From assembly GCA_900542145.1 (NCBI GenBank), contig UQMF01000004.1, positions 102,813 through 166,812 on the forward strand: a stretch of DNA of 64,000 bases. Reading direction: 5' to 3'. Positions 25,808-32,693 of this stretch are shown piece after piece. Each line of letters starts with the position of its first letter. Position 1 is the first letter of the stretch. Under the pieces are notes generated by a model. The model saw only the letters and a list, made by a program, of their open reading frames with translations, did no database searches and was not told the origin of the DNA. Origin of the DNA: an uncultured Oscillospiraceae bacterium. Its GTDB lineage: Bacteria > Bacillota > Clostridia > Oscillospirales > Ruminococcaceae. Made by a program: the position numbers and the translations under genes.

Positions 25808-26914
25808 TTACTTCTTGGTGGTCTTCTTTGCAGCAGCCTTAGGAGCAGGCTTCTTAGCAGCAGGAGCCTTCTTGGCAGCAGGAGCAGCCTTCTTAGAAGC
25901 GCCTGTGCCGGAAGCTACGTCCATGTCGTCAGTCCAGCTGTAGAGCTTACGGAGCTCAGCGCCAACCTTCTCAAGCTGGTGCTCGCTCTCAATACGGCGG
26001 CAAGCGTTGAAGTGGCTTCTGCCCATCTTGTTCTCGGTGATCCAGTTGCGAGCGAAGGTACCGTCCTGAATCTCGTGGAGAACCTTCTTCATTTCCTTCT
26101 TGGTGTCCTCTGTAATGATTCTCTTACCGATCTCGTAGTCGCCGTACTCAGCGGTATCGGAGATGGAGTATCTCATCATGCTGAAGCCGCCCTTGTAGAT
26201 CAGGTCAACGATCAGCTTCATCTCGTGAATGCACTCGAAGTAAGCGTTCTGGGGATCATAACCAGCCTCAACCAGTGTCTCGAATCCAGCCTTCATCAGG
26301 GCAGTAACACCGCCGCAGAGTACGCACTGCTCACCGAACAGGTCGGTCTCAGTTTCGCACTGGAATGTGGTATCAAGCACGCCAGCTCTGGAGCCGCCGA
26401 TGCCAGCTGCGTAAGCAAGACCGATGTCGTGTGCTCTGCCGGAAGCGTCCTGATATACAGCGATCAGGCAGGGAACACCTCTGCCGATCTGGTACTCGGA
26501 ACGTACAGTGTGGCCCGGGCCCTTAGGAGCGATCATGATAACGTCAACGTCAGCCGGGGGAACGATCTGACCAAAGTGAATATTGAAGCCGTGAGCGAAA
26601 GCAAGAGTCTTGCCGGCAGTGAGGTTCGGAGCGATGCTCTGCTTGTAGAGATCAGCCTGTCTCTCATCGTTGATGAGGATCATGATGATGTCTGCCTTCT
26701 TAGCAGCCTCAGCAGCAGTGTAAACCTTGAAGCCTGCGTCCTCAGCCTTCTTCCAGCTCTTGGAGCCTTCGTAAAGACCGATGATAACGTTAACGCCGCT
26801 ATCCTTGAGGTTAAGAGCGTGTGCGTGACCCTGGCTTCCGTAGCCGATTATAGCAACGGTCTTGCCGTCCAGCAGGGACAGGTTGCAGTCTTCCTGATGA
26901 TAAATCTGTGCCAT
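25808..26914 (-). CDS. ilvC: Ketol-acid reductoisomerase with Lys/Ala-rich tail
   Basis: Class I KARI (core about 330 residues) isomerises and reduces acetolactate in valine/leucine/isoleucine synthesis. Marks: VAIIGYGSQGHAHALNLKDSG (Rossmann), APKGPGHTVRSEY, the FGEQCVLCGG and SFMMRYSISDTAEYGD metal/active-site blocks. The protein has 368 residues because of about 34 extra C-terminal residues made almost only of Lys, Ala and Pro (KKAAPAAKKAPAAKKPAPK), like histone H1 or DNA-binding tails. Codons in the tail are varied enough that it is genuinely translated. AAAGGAG precedes the ATG. Confidence 0.97.
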   Translation of the reverse strand: MAQIYHQEDCNLSLLDGKTVAIIGYGSQGHAHALNLKDSGVNVIIGLYEGSKSWKKAEDAGFKVYTAAEAAKKADIIMILINDERQADLYKQSIAPNLTAGKTLAFAHGFNIHFGQIVPPADVDVIMIAPKGPGHTVRSEYQIGRGVPCLIAVYQDASGRAHDIGLAYAAGIGGSRAGVLDTTFQCETETDLFGEQCVLCGGVTALMKAGFETLVEAGYDPQNAYFECIHEMKLIVDLIYKGGFSMMRYSISDTAEYGDYEIGKRIITEDTKKEMKKVLHEIQDGTFARNWITENKMGRSHFNACRRIESEHQLEKVGAELRKLYSWTDDMDVASGTGASKKAAPAAKKAPAAKKPAPKAAAKKTTKK

Positions 26915-26973
26915 TGTTTTGTATCTCCTTTTGAAGAATTAATATACGACGCCTTTTGAGCGAGGTTATACGG

Positions 26974-27465
26974 TCATACTCTTACAGCGGCTTCGCCCTT
27001 CTGCATCGCGATGGTTCCGGTGCGGACTACTTCCTTTATGCCGTAAGGTCTGAGCAGCTCCTCGTATGTATCGAGATTCTGCTTCGTGTCGGACAGTTCA
27101 ATCGTCATAGAGTTAGGGGAGATGTCCGAGATCTTCCCCTTGGCAATCTCAGCAATGCTGATAAGTTCCGCGCGCTGCTTCTGTGTGCAGCTGACCTTGA
27201 TGAGCACAAGCTCACGGGTCACGGCGGAATCGTTATGCAGGGTCTTGACCTTGATAACGTCTATCAGCTTGTTCAGCTGTTTTTCTATCTGTTCAAGCGT
27301 GTATGCGCTGCCGTCTGCGACGATGGTTATTCTGGAAACCTTCTCGTCGTCGGTCACGCCTACCGCAAGGCTGTCAATGTTGAATCCGCGGCGTGCGAAC
27401 AATCCTGCGACCCTCGCAAGAACGCCTGCATGGTTCTCTACCAGTACTGATATTGTATGCTTCAT
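26974..27465 (-). CDS. ilvN: Acetolactate synthase small subunit
   Basis: The 163-residue regulatory subunit begins MKHTISVLVENHAGVLARVAGLF, an ACT domain that binds valine, and has the second domain with VKVSCTQ-type and PYGIKEVVRTGTIAMQKG blocks. It confers feedback inhibition on IlvB. The start is moved to the ATG after GGGGGTGCAGG; the ORF extends upstream into the ilvB end without a better signal. It lies 13 bases after ilvB and 60 bases before ilvC, in operon order ilvB-ilvN-ilvC. Confidence 0.95.
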   Translation of the reverse strand: MKHTISVLVENHAGVLARVAGLFARRGFNIDSLAVGVTDDEKVSRITIVADGSAYTLEQIEKQLNKLIDVIKVKTLHNDSAVTRELVLIKVSCTQKQRAELISIAEIAKGKISDISPNSMTIELSDTKQNLDTYEELLRPYGIKEVVRTGTIAMQKGEAAVRV

Positions 27466-27478
27466 GCCTGCACCCCCG

Positions 27479-29089
27479 TCATAGAATCGTCTTTTCGAAG
27501 TCCTCGACAGCCACCTCAAGGAGGAAAGGCTTATCGGAGTTCATCATGCGCTGTATGGCGGAATCCATCTTGTCAGTGCTGTCCACCAGCTCGTTTTCGA
27601 TCCCGTAGGCGTCCGCAAGTTTCGTGAAGCAGGGGCTGCCGTCAATAGAAACAGCCATCAGCCGGTTGTCGTATGCCTTTTCCTGGAGTTCACGGACCAT
27701 GCCGAGGTAGTTGTTCCGCATCACGACGATCTTGACTGCGACATCATGCTGTACTGCGGTCGCAAGCTCCATCATCTGCATCTGGAAGGATCCATCGCCG
27801 CAGACCGCAACGACCTGTCTTGAGGGATCCGCGAGCTTTGCGCCTATCGCCGCCGGGACTGAATATCCCATGGTGCCCATACCGCCGGAGGTGAGGAACC
27901 GCCCACCGTTGATGGTGATATTGCGTGCAGTCCATATTTGGTTCTGACCAACGTCGGCAACGACGACTGCGTCGTCCGGGAGGTACTTGTCCAGGGTCCT
28001 GATGAACTCCTTGGGATTCACGAATCCGGCAGGAGCAGGCTGCATTGCCTTATCCTCGCGGTAGCCGTCGAGCCACTGCTTCCAGTCGGAGTGTTCCCCG
28101 GCGCTCACTGCTTCGAGGAGCTGTCCCAGAACCAGCGTCAGGTCGCCAACGATCGGGATATCAACATCAAGATTCTTGCCGATCTCGGCAGGGTCGATAT
28201 CAACGTGGATAACTGTGAGATCGTCGCGCTGCTCCATTGCGGCAATTGCGCGGTCGCCGACTCTTGCTCCAAGAAGCACCAGGGTGTCGCAGGAGTTCAC
28301 AGCGGTGTTAGCCGCCTTGCAGCCGTGCATTCCGAGCATTCCGTAGAACAGCGGAGAATTGGTGGGCATAGCGCCGAGTCCCATCATGGTGGAAACCACG
28401 GGGATATCGGTGTGCTCCGCAAACTTCCGCATGAGATTTACGGCGTCGCCGGTGAAGAGTCCGCCGCCGGCAAGTATCAGCGGTTTCTTTGCGGAAGCGA
28501 GCTGGACCGCGGCGCGCTTTATCTGGTTGCCGTTGCCGGTGCTGCTGGGACGGTAGCTGCGGATATCAACGGTGTCGGGATACTCGAAGTCGATCTCGGC
28601 CTTCTGCACGTCGAAGGGCACGTCGATAAGAACCGGACCGCGTCTGCCGGTGCCGGCTATGTAGAAAGCCCTCTTGAACACCTCGGCGGTGTCCTCGGGG
28701 CGCTTCAGCAGGTAGCTGTGCTTTACGAAAGGCTCGGCGGAACCTGTGATATCCGCCTCCTGGAAAACGTCGCGGCCGATCTGGTCGGAGTTCACCTGAC
28801 CGGTGATAACGACCATCGGAACGGAGTCCATATAGGCGGTCGCGATGGCGGTGATGAGGTTCAGTGCGCCAGGACCGCTGGTGGCGATAGCAACGGCAGG
28901 CTTTCCGGTTATCCGCGCGTAGCCGCTGGCAGCGTGGCCGCCGTTGACCTCGTGGCGGACGAGGATATGCCGAATATCTGTCTTGTATAATTCATCGTAG
29001 AAAGGGCAGATAGCCGCGCCGGGATATCCGAAAACCGTGGAAATTCCCTCGGCGGCAAGGCATTCTGTCATCGCCTTTGCTACAGTCAT
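27479..29089 (-). CDS. ilvB: Acetolactate synthase large subunit
   Basis: A ThDP- and FAD-dependent enzyme joining pyruvate with pyruvate or 2-ketobutyrate. Motifs: FGYPGAAICPFYDEL, the catalytic Glu in LVRHEVNGGHAASGYAR, ATSGPGALNLI, ThDP/Mg site GDGSFQMQMMELATAV with NNYLGM. 536 residues from MTVAKAMTECL, the start suggested by alignment with other IlvB proteins. The frame is open up to 29134, and a Shine-Dalgarno-like GAAAGGA sits directly against ATG 29116, so the start is not settled. No T-box or leucine-rich leader peptide is seen in the short leader. Confidence 0.95.
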   Translation of the reverse strand: MTVAKAMTECLAAEGISTVFGYPGAAICPFYDELYKTDIRHILVRHEVNGGHAASGYARITGKPAVAIATSGPGALNLITAIATAYMDSVPMVVITGQVNSDQIGRDVFQEADITGSAEPFVKHSYLLKRPEDTAEVFKRAFYIAGTGRRGPVLIDVPFDVQKAEIDFEYPDTVDIRSYRPSSTGNGNQIKRAAVQLASAKKPLILAGGGLFTGDAVNLMRKFAEHTDIPVVSTMMGLGAMPTNSPLFYGMLGMHGCKAANTAVNSCDTLVLLGARVGDRAIAAMEQRDDLTVIHVDIDPAEIGKNLDVDIPIVGDLTLVLGQLLEAVSAGEHSDWKQWLDGYREDKAMQPAPAGFVNPKEFIRTLDKYLPDDAVVVADVGQNQIWTARNITINGGRFLTSGGMGTMGYSVPAAIGAKLADPSRQVVAVCGDGSFQMQMMELATAVQHDVAVKIVVMRNNYLGMVRELQEKAYDNRLMAVSIDGSPCFTKLADAYGIENELVDSTDKMDSAIQRMMNSDKPFLLEVAVEDFEKTIL

Positions 29090-29176
29090 TCGAACAGTAC
29101 TCAATGCTTGGAACATTCCTTTCATACGCTGCACACATCGCAGCGCACAGTGGATTAATATTATCGATACGCTATT

Positions 29177-29205
29177 ATTATATCAAACATCAGTGGTATT
29201 GTCAA
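29177..29205 (-). promoter_or_regulatory. Promoter for ilvBNC
   Basis: Minus-strand TTGACA (29205-29200), 17 bases, TATAAT (29182-29177), extended TG: a full consensus promoter. Confidence 0.88.
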
Positions 29206-29271
29206 GAGAAATATACGATTTTTATGCGCATTACGCTGCTTTTTGTGGTTAGGTGGGGACAACAGCAAGAA

Positions 29272-29509
29272 AGCCCGGCAATATTCTGTCGGGCGCAGAC
29301 CGTCGAAAAATCCCCTAAAGGGGCTTTTACGCCGAACATCCCAGCTGCGCGCACGTCTTGGCGGCTTTGCCGCCAACTCGCACACTTGCTGGGATAGAAG
29401 TGTTTTTTCCCCCGGGAAACCCGTGGCAAAAAACTGATTTAAAAAGCCCACTTCGTGGGCAAAAATTGCTTTTTCGACAAACTCAGCCCGGCAATATTCT
29501 GCCGGGCGC
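29272..29509. repeat. Cluster of hairpins bounded by a 25-base direct repeat
   Basis: AGCCCGGCAATATTCTG plus GTCGGGCGC-type ending occurs at 29272-29296 and again (one mismatch) at 29485-29509; each copy is itself a hairpin. Between them: CCCC-TAAA-GGGG (29312-29323), a 58-base stem-loop from ATCCCAGC (29338) to GCTGGGAT (29395) with inner GGCGGC-TTT-GCCGCC, GTTTTTT...AAAAAAC (29402-29434) and GCCCAC-TTC-GTGGGC (29446-29460). The gap between ilvB and the rhamnulokinase gene otherwise holds only the ilv promoter. The right copy may serve as the rhamnulokinase terminator. An ORF across this cluster (minus, 29161-29451) is not credible as a gene. Confidence 0.6.
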
Positions 29510-29514
29510 CGTGA

Positions 29515-30987
29515 TTATTTTCTTGTGAGTTTTCTGTAGCGTTCCAGGGGCTTGAGCCATTTTTCATGCTCCTGCGGCTGGAATTTCTGCGTCATTCCGG
29601 AGTTTATGATCATTCTCCGGGCGGCGGAAACATCACTTATCTCTCCCAGTGCGATCAGTGTGGAGATCGCATTGCCGAGCGCTGTGGCTTCGGTGGGACC
29701 TGCCACCGCCGGTATTCCTGCGGCGTCCGACGTCAGCTGGCACAGCAGCTTGTCCTTGGTGCCGCCGCCGATCATGTTAATCTCGCGGAACGTATGTCCG
29801 GTAAGCTCCGATATCTCGCCGAGGGTCAGTGCGAATTCACACGCCAGGCTCTGGTATATGCACCGCATGATCTGCCCGGGAGTTTCCGGAACCGGCTGCG
29901 CAGTCCTGCGGCAGTATTCCTGTATCTTGAGCGGCATATCGTCCGGAGCCGCGAAATCCGGCGCGTTGGGGTCGATGAAGCTGACGAAAGGATCGCTTTC
30001 CCTCGCCATTGCTTCCAGGTCCGCGAAGCTGTATCCCGAGCACTGGGTGGAATTATACCAGCGGCGCGTTTCCTGGATAAGCCACAGTCCCATGATGTTC
30101 TTGAGCAGGGTAGTGGTGCCGCTGCTTCCTGCCTCGTTGGTGAGTCCCATCTTCAGCGCTTTTTCGGAAACCAGCGGTCGGCGAAGCTCCGTGCCGAAAA
30201 GAGTCCAGGTTCCGCAGCTGAGGAAGGCGAAATGCTCCTCCTCCGTGGGAACTGCCATCACCGCCGATGCGGTGTCGTGGGAGGCGCAGGCGTATACCGG
30301 CACCGGCTCCATGCGGAATTCCTCCGCAAGCTCCTGCTTCAGATCTCCGTACCTCTCCCCGGGCTGTATAAGCGGCGCGAATATGCGCTTCGGGATTCCT
30401 ATCGCTTCAATGAGCTGCAAATTCCACCCCCGTGCTTTCTGGTCGATGAGCTGGGTCGTGGTGGCTTCCGTGAACTCGCTGCGGCATTCCCCGGTAAGAA
30501 AATATGCGAACAGATCCGGCATCATCAGCATTTTCTCCGCGCGGAATATCGTGTTCTTCTCGTGCTTCACGAGGTAGTGCAGCTGGAACAGCGTGTTGAT
30601 GTTCATGGACTGTATTCCGCTCTGCTCGAACAGCTTTTCCTCCGGAATACGGGAACAGACCTCCTCCACCATGCCCTCGGTGCGGCTGTCGCGGTAGTGC
30701 ACCGGCTTTTCCAGCAGATTCCCGTCCTGACCGATAAGCCCGAAATCCACGCCCCAGGTATCAACGCTGATGGCGTCGAATCCTCCGTTGAACACGCCGA
30801 AGCTGATCGCGATCTTCATCTGCTCCCACAGCTCGTCGATGTCCCAGCGGAGGTGCCCGTTTTCAGTCACGGGGACGTTCGGGAAGCGGTGAATCTCCTC
30901 AAGCTCAAATCCGCCGTCCCTGACGCGGCAGAGCATTGCCCTCGCGCTGGAGGCTCCGAAATCGAATACTAATACGGTCTTAGACAT
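29515..30987 (-). CDS. rhaB: Rhamnulokinase (FGGY kinase)
   Basis: The 490-residue FGGY-family kinase phosphorylates L-rhamnulose to rhamnulose 1-phosphate. N-terminal VFDFGASSARAMLCRV (phosphate-1 loop) and DAISVDTWGVDFGLI are RhaB-specific in style; EINMIGGGTKDKLLCQLTSDA is the phosphate-2/adenosine part. Length matches RhaB (about 480-490). ACAGGAG precedes the ATG. It is last of three minus-strand genes (aldolase, acetyltransferase, kinase), which together make a partial rhamnose pathway; rhamnose isomerase and transporter are not in the window. Confidence 0.92.
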   Translation of the reverse strand: MSKTVLVFDFGASSARAMLCRVRDGGFELEEIHRFPNVPVTENGHLRWDIDELWEQMKIAISFGVFNGGFDAISVDTWGVDFGLIGQDGNLLEKPVHYRDSRTEGMVEEVCSRIPEEKLFEQSGIQSMNINTLFQLHYLVKHEKNTIFRAEKMLMMPDLFAYFLTGECRSEFTEATTTQLIDQKARGWNLQLIEAIGIPKRIFAPLIQPGERYGDLKQELAEEFRMEPVPVYACASHDTASAVMAVPTEEEHFAFLSCGTWTLFGTELRRPLVSEKALKMGLTNEAGSSGTTTLLKNIMGLWLIQETRRWYNSTQCSGYSFADLEAMARESDPFVSFIDPNAPDFAAPDDMPLKIQEYCRRTAQPVPETPGQIMRCIYQSLACEFALTLGEISELTGHTFREINMIGGGTKDKLLCQLTSDAAGIPAVAGPTEATALGNAISTLIALGEISDVSAARRMIINSGMTQKFQPQEHEKWLKPLERYRKLTRK

Positions 30988-31002
30988 AAAAAACTCCTGT
31001 TG

Positions 31003-31524
31003 TCAGATCTTCTTTTCAAGGCAGACGAGCTGCACGCCGGGGAGCCCGTTGAATGTGCATGGAACTATCCCGGCTTCGCGCCAGCCGTGCTTCGCGTACA
31101 TCGCCCGGGCGGCGGAATTCCGCTCGTTGGTGTCAATTCGCAGGACGTGGCAGCCGCGCTCCAGCGCGTAGTTCTCGTAGAACTCCAGGAACGCCCTGGC
31201 ATAGCCGCGTCCGTTTGCGGAAGGCTCAACCACCAGCGTGTGGAGCACCCACACCTCATCGTCAGCGGCTTTGTAGAGCCATTCTGCGTCAGCATACTCC
31301 GGCACCTGCCGCTGATTTATCCGCCCTGCCGCGAGGATTTTTCCGCCGTCCTCCAGCACGAACAGGTCGCCCAGGGAAACCGCGGTTTCAGCGGTAGCGC
31401 GGATCGGGTATATTCCGCGCTGCCAGCCGATCGTCATTGTTCCTGCTTCCTCGCAGTCGTGGATATGGTCGTATATCTGTGTTACGGCGTCTATATCCTG
31501 TGTTGTCGCTTTTCTTATGTTCAT
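31003..31524 (-). CDS. GNAT-family N-acetyltransferase
   Basis: A 173-residue acetyl-CoA-dependent transferase. MNIRKATTQDIDAVTQIYDHIHDCE is the typical GNAT N-terminus, VWVLHTLVVEPSANGRGYARAFLEF is the strand-4/acetyl-CoA loop (Q/RxxGxG/A as NGRGYA), and LRIDTNERNSAARAMYAKHGWRE is the final helix. The acceptor cannot be told. It sits between the aldolase and rhamnulokinase genes with 14-15-base gaps, so it is cotranscribed with rhamnose genes, though its link to sugar use is unclear. The Shine-Dalgarno is weak. Confidence 0.88.
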   Translation of the reverse strand: MNIRKATTQDIDAVTQIYDHIHDCEEAGTMTIGWQRGIYPIRATAETAVSLGDLFVLEDGGKILAAGRINQRQVPEYADAEWLYKAADDEVWVLHTLVVEPSANGRGYARAFLEFYENYALERGCHVLRIDTNERNSAARAMYAKHGWREAGIVPCTFNGLPGVQLVCLEKKI

Positions 31525-31538
31525 TGTGCTCTACGGAT

Positions 31539-32216
31539 TCAGTGATACTTGCGGTATCCCGGGTGTCTGATGGGGAAACTCTTTCCGATCTCGCAGCACT
31601 CCTGAATCTTGTCCATCGGAAGATCCTTTGCGCCGCCCAGCTGACGTGCCACAAGGCTCACCTTTGCGAAGTGCTCGAGGGTTTCCATGCGGTAGTACGC
31701 CTGGGTGATATCGACGCCAACAGTGAGTGCGCCGTGGTTCTCCATGAGTATCGTGTCGTGGTTCTCAAGGTAGGGTACTATGCTGTCAGCCACACCGACG
31801 GAGCCGGGGGTGTCATAGGGCGCGATCGGCACGCTGCCCAGGAAGATTATTGCTTCCGGCATTGTGTAGTCGTCCAGCGGAATGTGGGCGATGGCGAATC
31901 CGGTGGCTGTCGGGGGGTGAGCGTGCACCACGGCGTTGACCTCGGGACGCGCGGCGTAGCAGCGCAGATGTACCTTGAACTCGCTGGTAGGCTTGTATCC
32001 GGGCAGCTGAGCAGGTTCAACGACCTCGTTGTCGGCGTTCATCTTGATGAGCATTTCGGGCTTCAGCAGAGCCTTACTGGTTCCGGTTGGGGTGGTGATG
32101 AAGTTGCCGTCGGGGAGTCTTGCAGAGATATTGCCGTCGTTTGCGGCAACGAATCCGAGCTGCCACAGTTTGTGGCCGACATCACATATTGCTTCCTTGA
32201 TTTCCTGTTCGGTCAT
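31539..32216 (-). CDS. Class II aldolase (fuculose/rhamnulose-1-phosphate aldolase type)
   Basis: The 225-residue zinc aldolase has GNISARLPDGNFITTPTGTSK, the zinc motif AVVHAHPPTATGFA, and ILMENHGALTVG, all typical of the FucA/AraD fold. FucA splits fuculose 1-phosphate to dihydroxyacetone phosphate and lactaldehyde; in Firmicutes rhamnose clusters this type also acts on rhamnulose 1-phosphate. Next to rhamnulokinase, the rhamnulose role is the best guess. Start MTEQEIKEAICDVG is taken from AGGAAGGAAAAC just upstream; the frame extends 13 codons further without a signal. Confidence 0.88.
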   Translation of the reverse strand: MTEQEIKEAICDVGHKLWQLGFVAANDGNISARLPDGNFITTPTGTSKALLKPEMLIKMNADNEVVEPAQLPGYKPTSEFKVHLRCYAARPEVNAVVHAHPPTATGFAIAHIPLDDYTMPEAIIFLGSVPIAPYDTPGSVGVADSIVPYLENHDTILMENHGALTVGVDITQAYYRMETLEHFAKVSLVARQLGGAKDLPMDKIQECCEIGKSFPIRHPGYRKYH

Positions 32217-32284
32217 GGTGTTTTCCTTCCTGTATCCGGGCGGAACTGCGCCCATATTTTCCGGCTGTTAATGCCGCTGATTTT

Positions 32285-32313
32285 ATTCTACCATTTATCA
32301 GGCGAAAAGTAAA
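32285..32313 (-). promoter_or_regulatory. Promoter for the rhamnose genes
   Basis: Minus-strand TTTACT (32313-32308), 17 bases, TAGAAT (32290-32285). It is back to back with the promoter at 32395. Confidence 0.65.
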
Positions 32314-32394
32314 GCAGATTATTTCCAGTTTCTTTTGTGCAAAATAGCCAAAAATGCGCCGCTGTATTTTTTATCGGGAGTGCCTTTTAACGGC

Positions 32395-32423
32395 TTGTAA
32401 TATTCAGACTTTTGTAGTATAAT
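32395..32423 (+). promoter_or_regulatory. Promoter for the SNF2-like/GHKL pair
   Basis: TTGTAA (32395-32400), 17 bases, TATAAT (32418-32423). It lies 270 bases upstream of the first coding start, so the transcript would carry a long leader that includes the two hairpins and the repeat below. Confidence 0.7.
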
Positions 32424-32436
32424 GTTTACATGGTTC

Positions 32437-32500
32437 GTTGTACCCGGCGGTTAAGACTGCCTTGACGGTACGACATTCCGCTCCCGGTTTCGGGGAGCGG
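32437..32500 (+). ncRNA. Structured leader RNA (candidate)
   Basis: Right after the promoter, GTTGTACC (32437-32444) pairs with GGTACGAC (32467-32474) around an inner hairpin GGCGGT-TAAG-ACTGCC (32446-32461). Then CCGCTCCC...GGGAGCGG (32478-32500) forms a second stem. The stems include G-U pairs, as expected for RNA rather than DNA palindromes. I cannot match it to a known riboswitch class. The 438-base gap around it holds no ORF that I believe. Confidence 0.45.
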
Positions 32501-32513
32501 TTCAGTACAGGGA

Positions 32514-32664
32514 ACCTCTAAAAACCGGTTTGAAAAGGGAAAATGGGTAGAGTGCGCCGAATGCGATGAAAGCCGACGAAGTAAGGCTGTATGCCTTACG
32601 AGGAGGTTTGAAGAAGCAGGCGGTGTGCTATACACATTTTTACTCAAACAAGGTTTTTAGAGGT
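32514..32664. repeat. MITE-like element with 13-base perfect terminal inverted repeats
   Basis: ACCTCTAAAAACC (32514-32526) is exactly inverted at 32652-32664. Similarity between the ends extends imperfectly for about 45 bases (GTTTGA, AAAATG-GTA blocks). Inside are GTAAGGC-TGTAT-GCCTTAC (32581-32599) and a stray AGGAGG without an ORF. TACAG occurs just outside both ends (32506-32510 and 32669-32673) and could be a target duplication. No transposase. As RNA it would fold into one long stem in the leader of the downstream pair. Confidence 0.6.
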
Positions 32665-32693
32665 GACCTACAGTAATTACGGGGGTGTGCTAG

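Noticed and set aside
29090..29176. T-box or leader-peptide attenuator for ilvBNC
   Set aside because: The leader is under 90 bases, has no T-box core sequence and no run of Leu, Val or Ile codons.
29161..29451. 96-codon minus ORF through the hairpin cluster
   Set aside because: Most of its length is stem-loop sequence and the ilvB promoter; the ORF is a by-product of the repeat.
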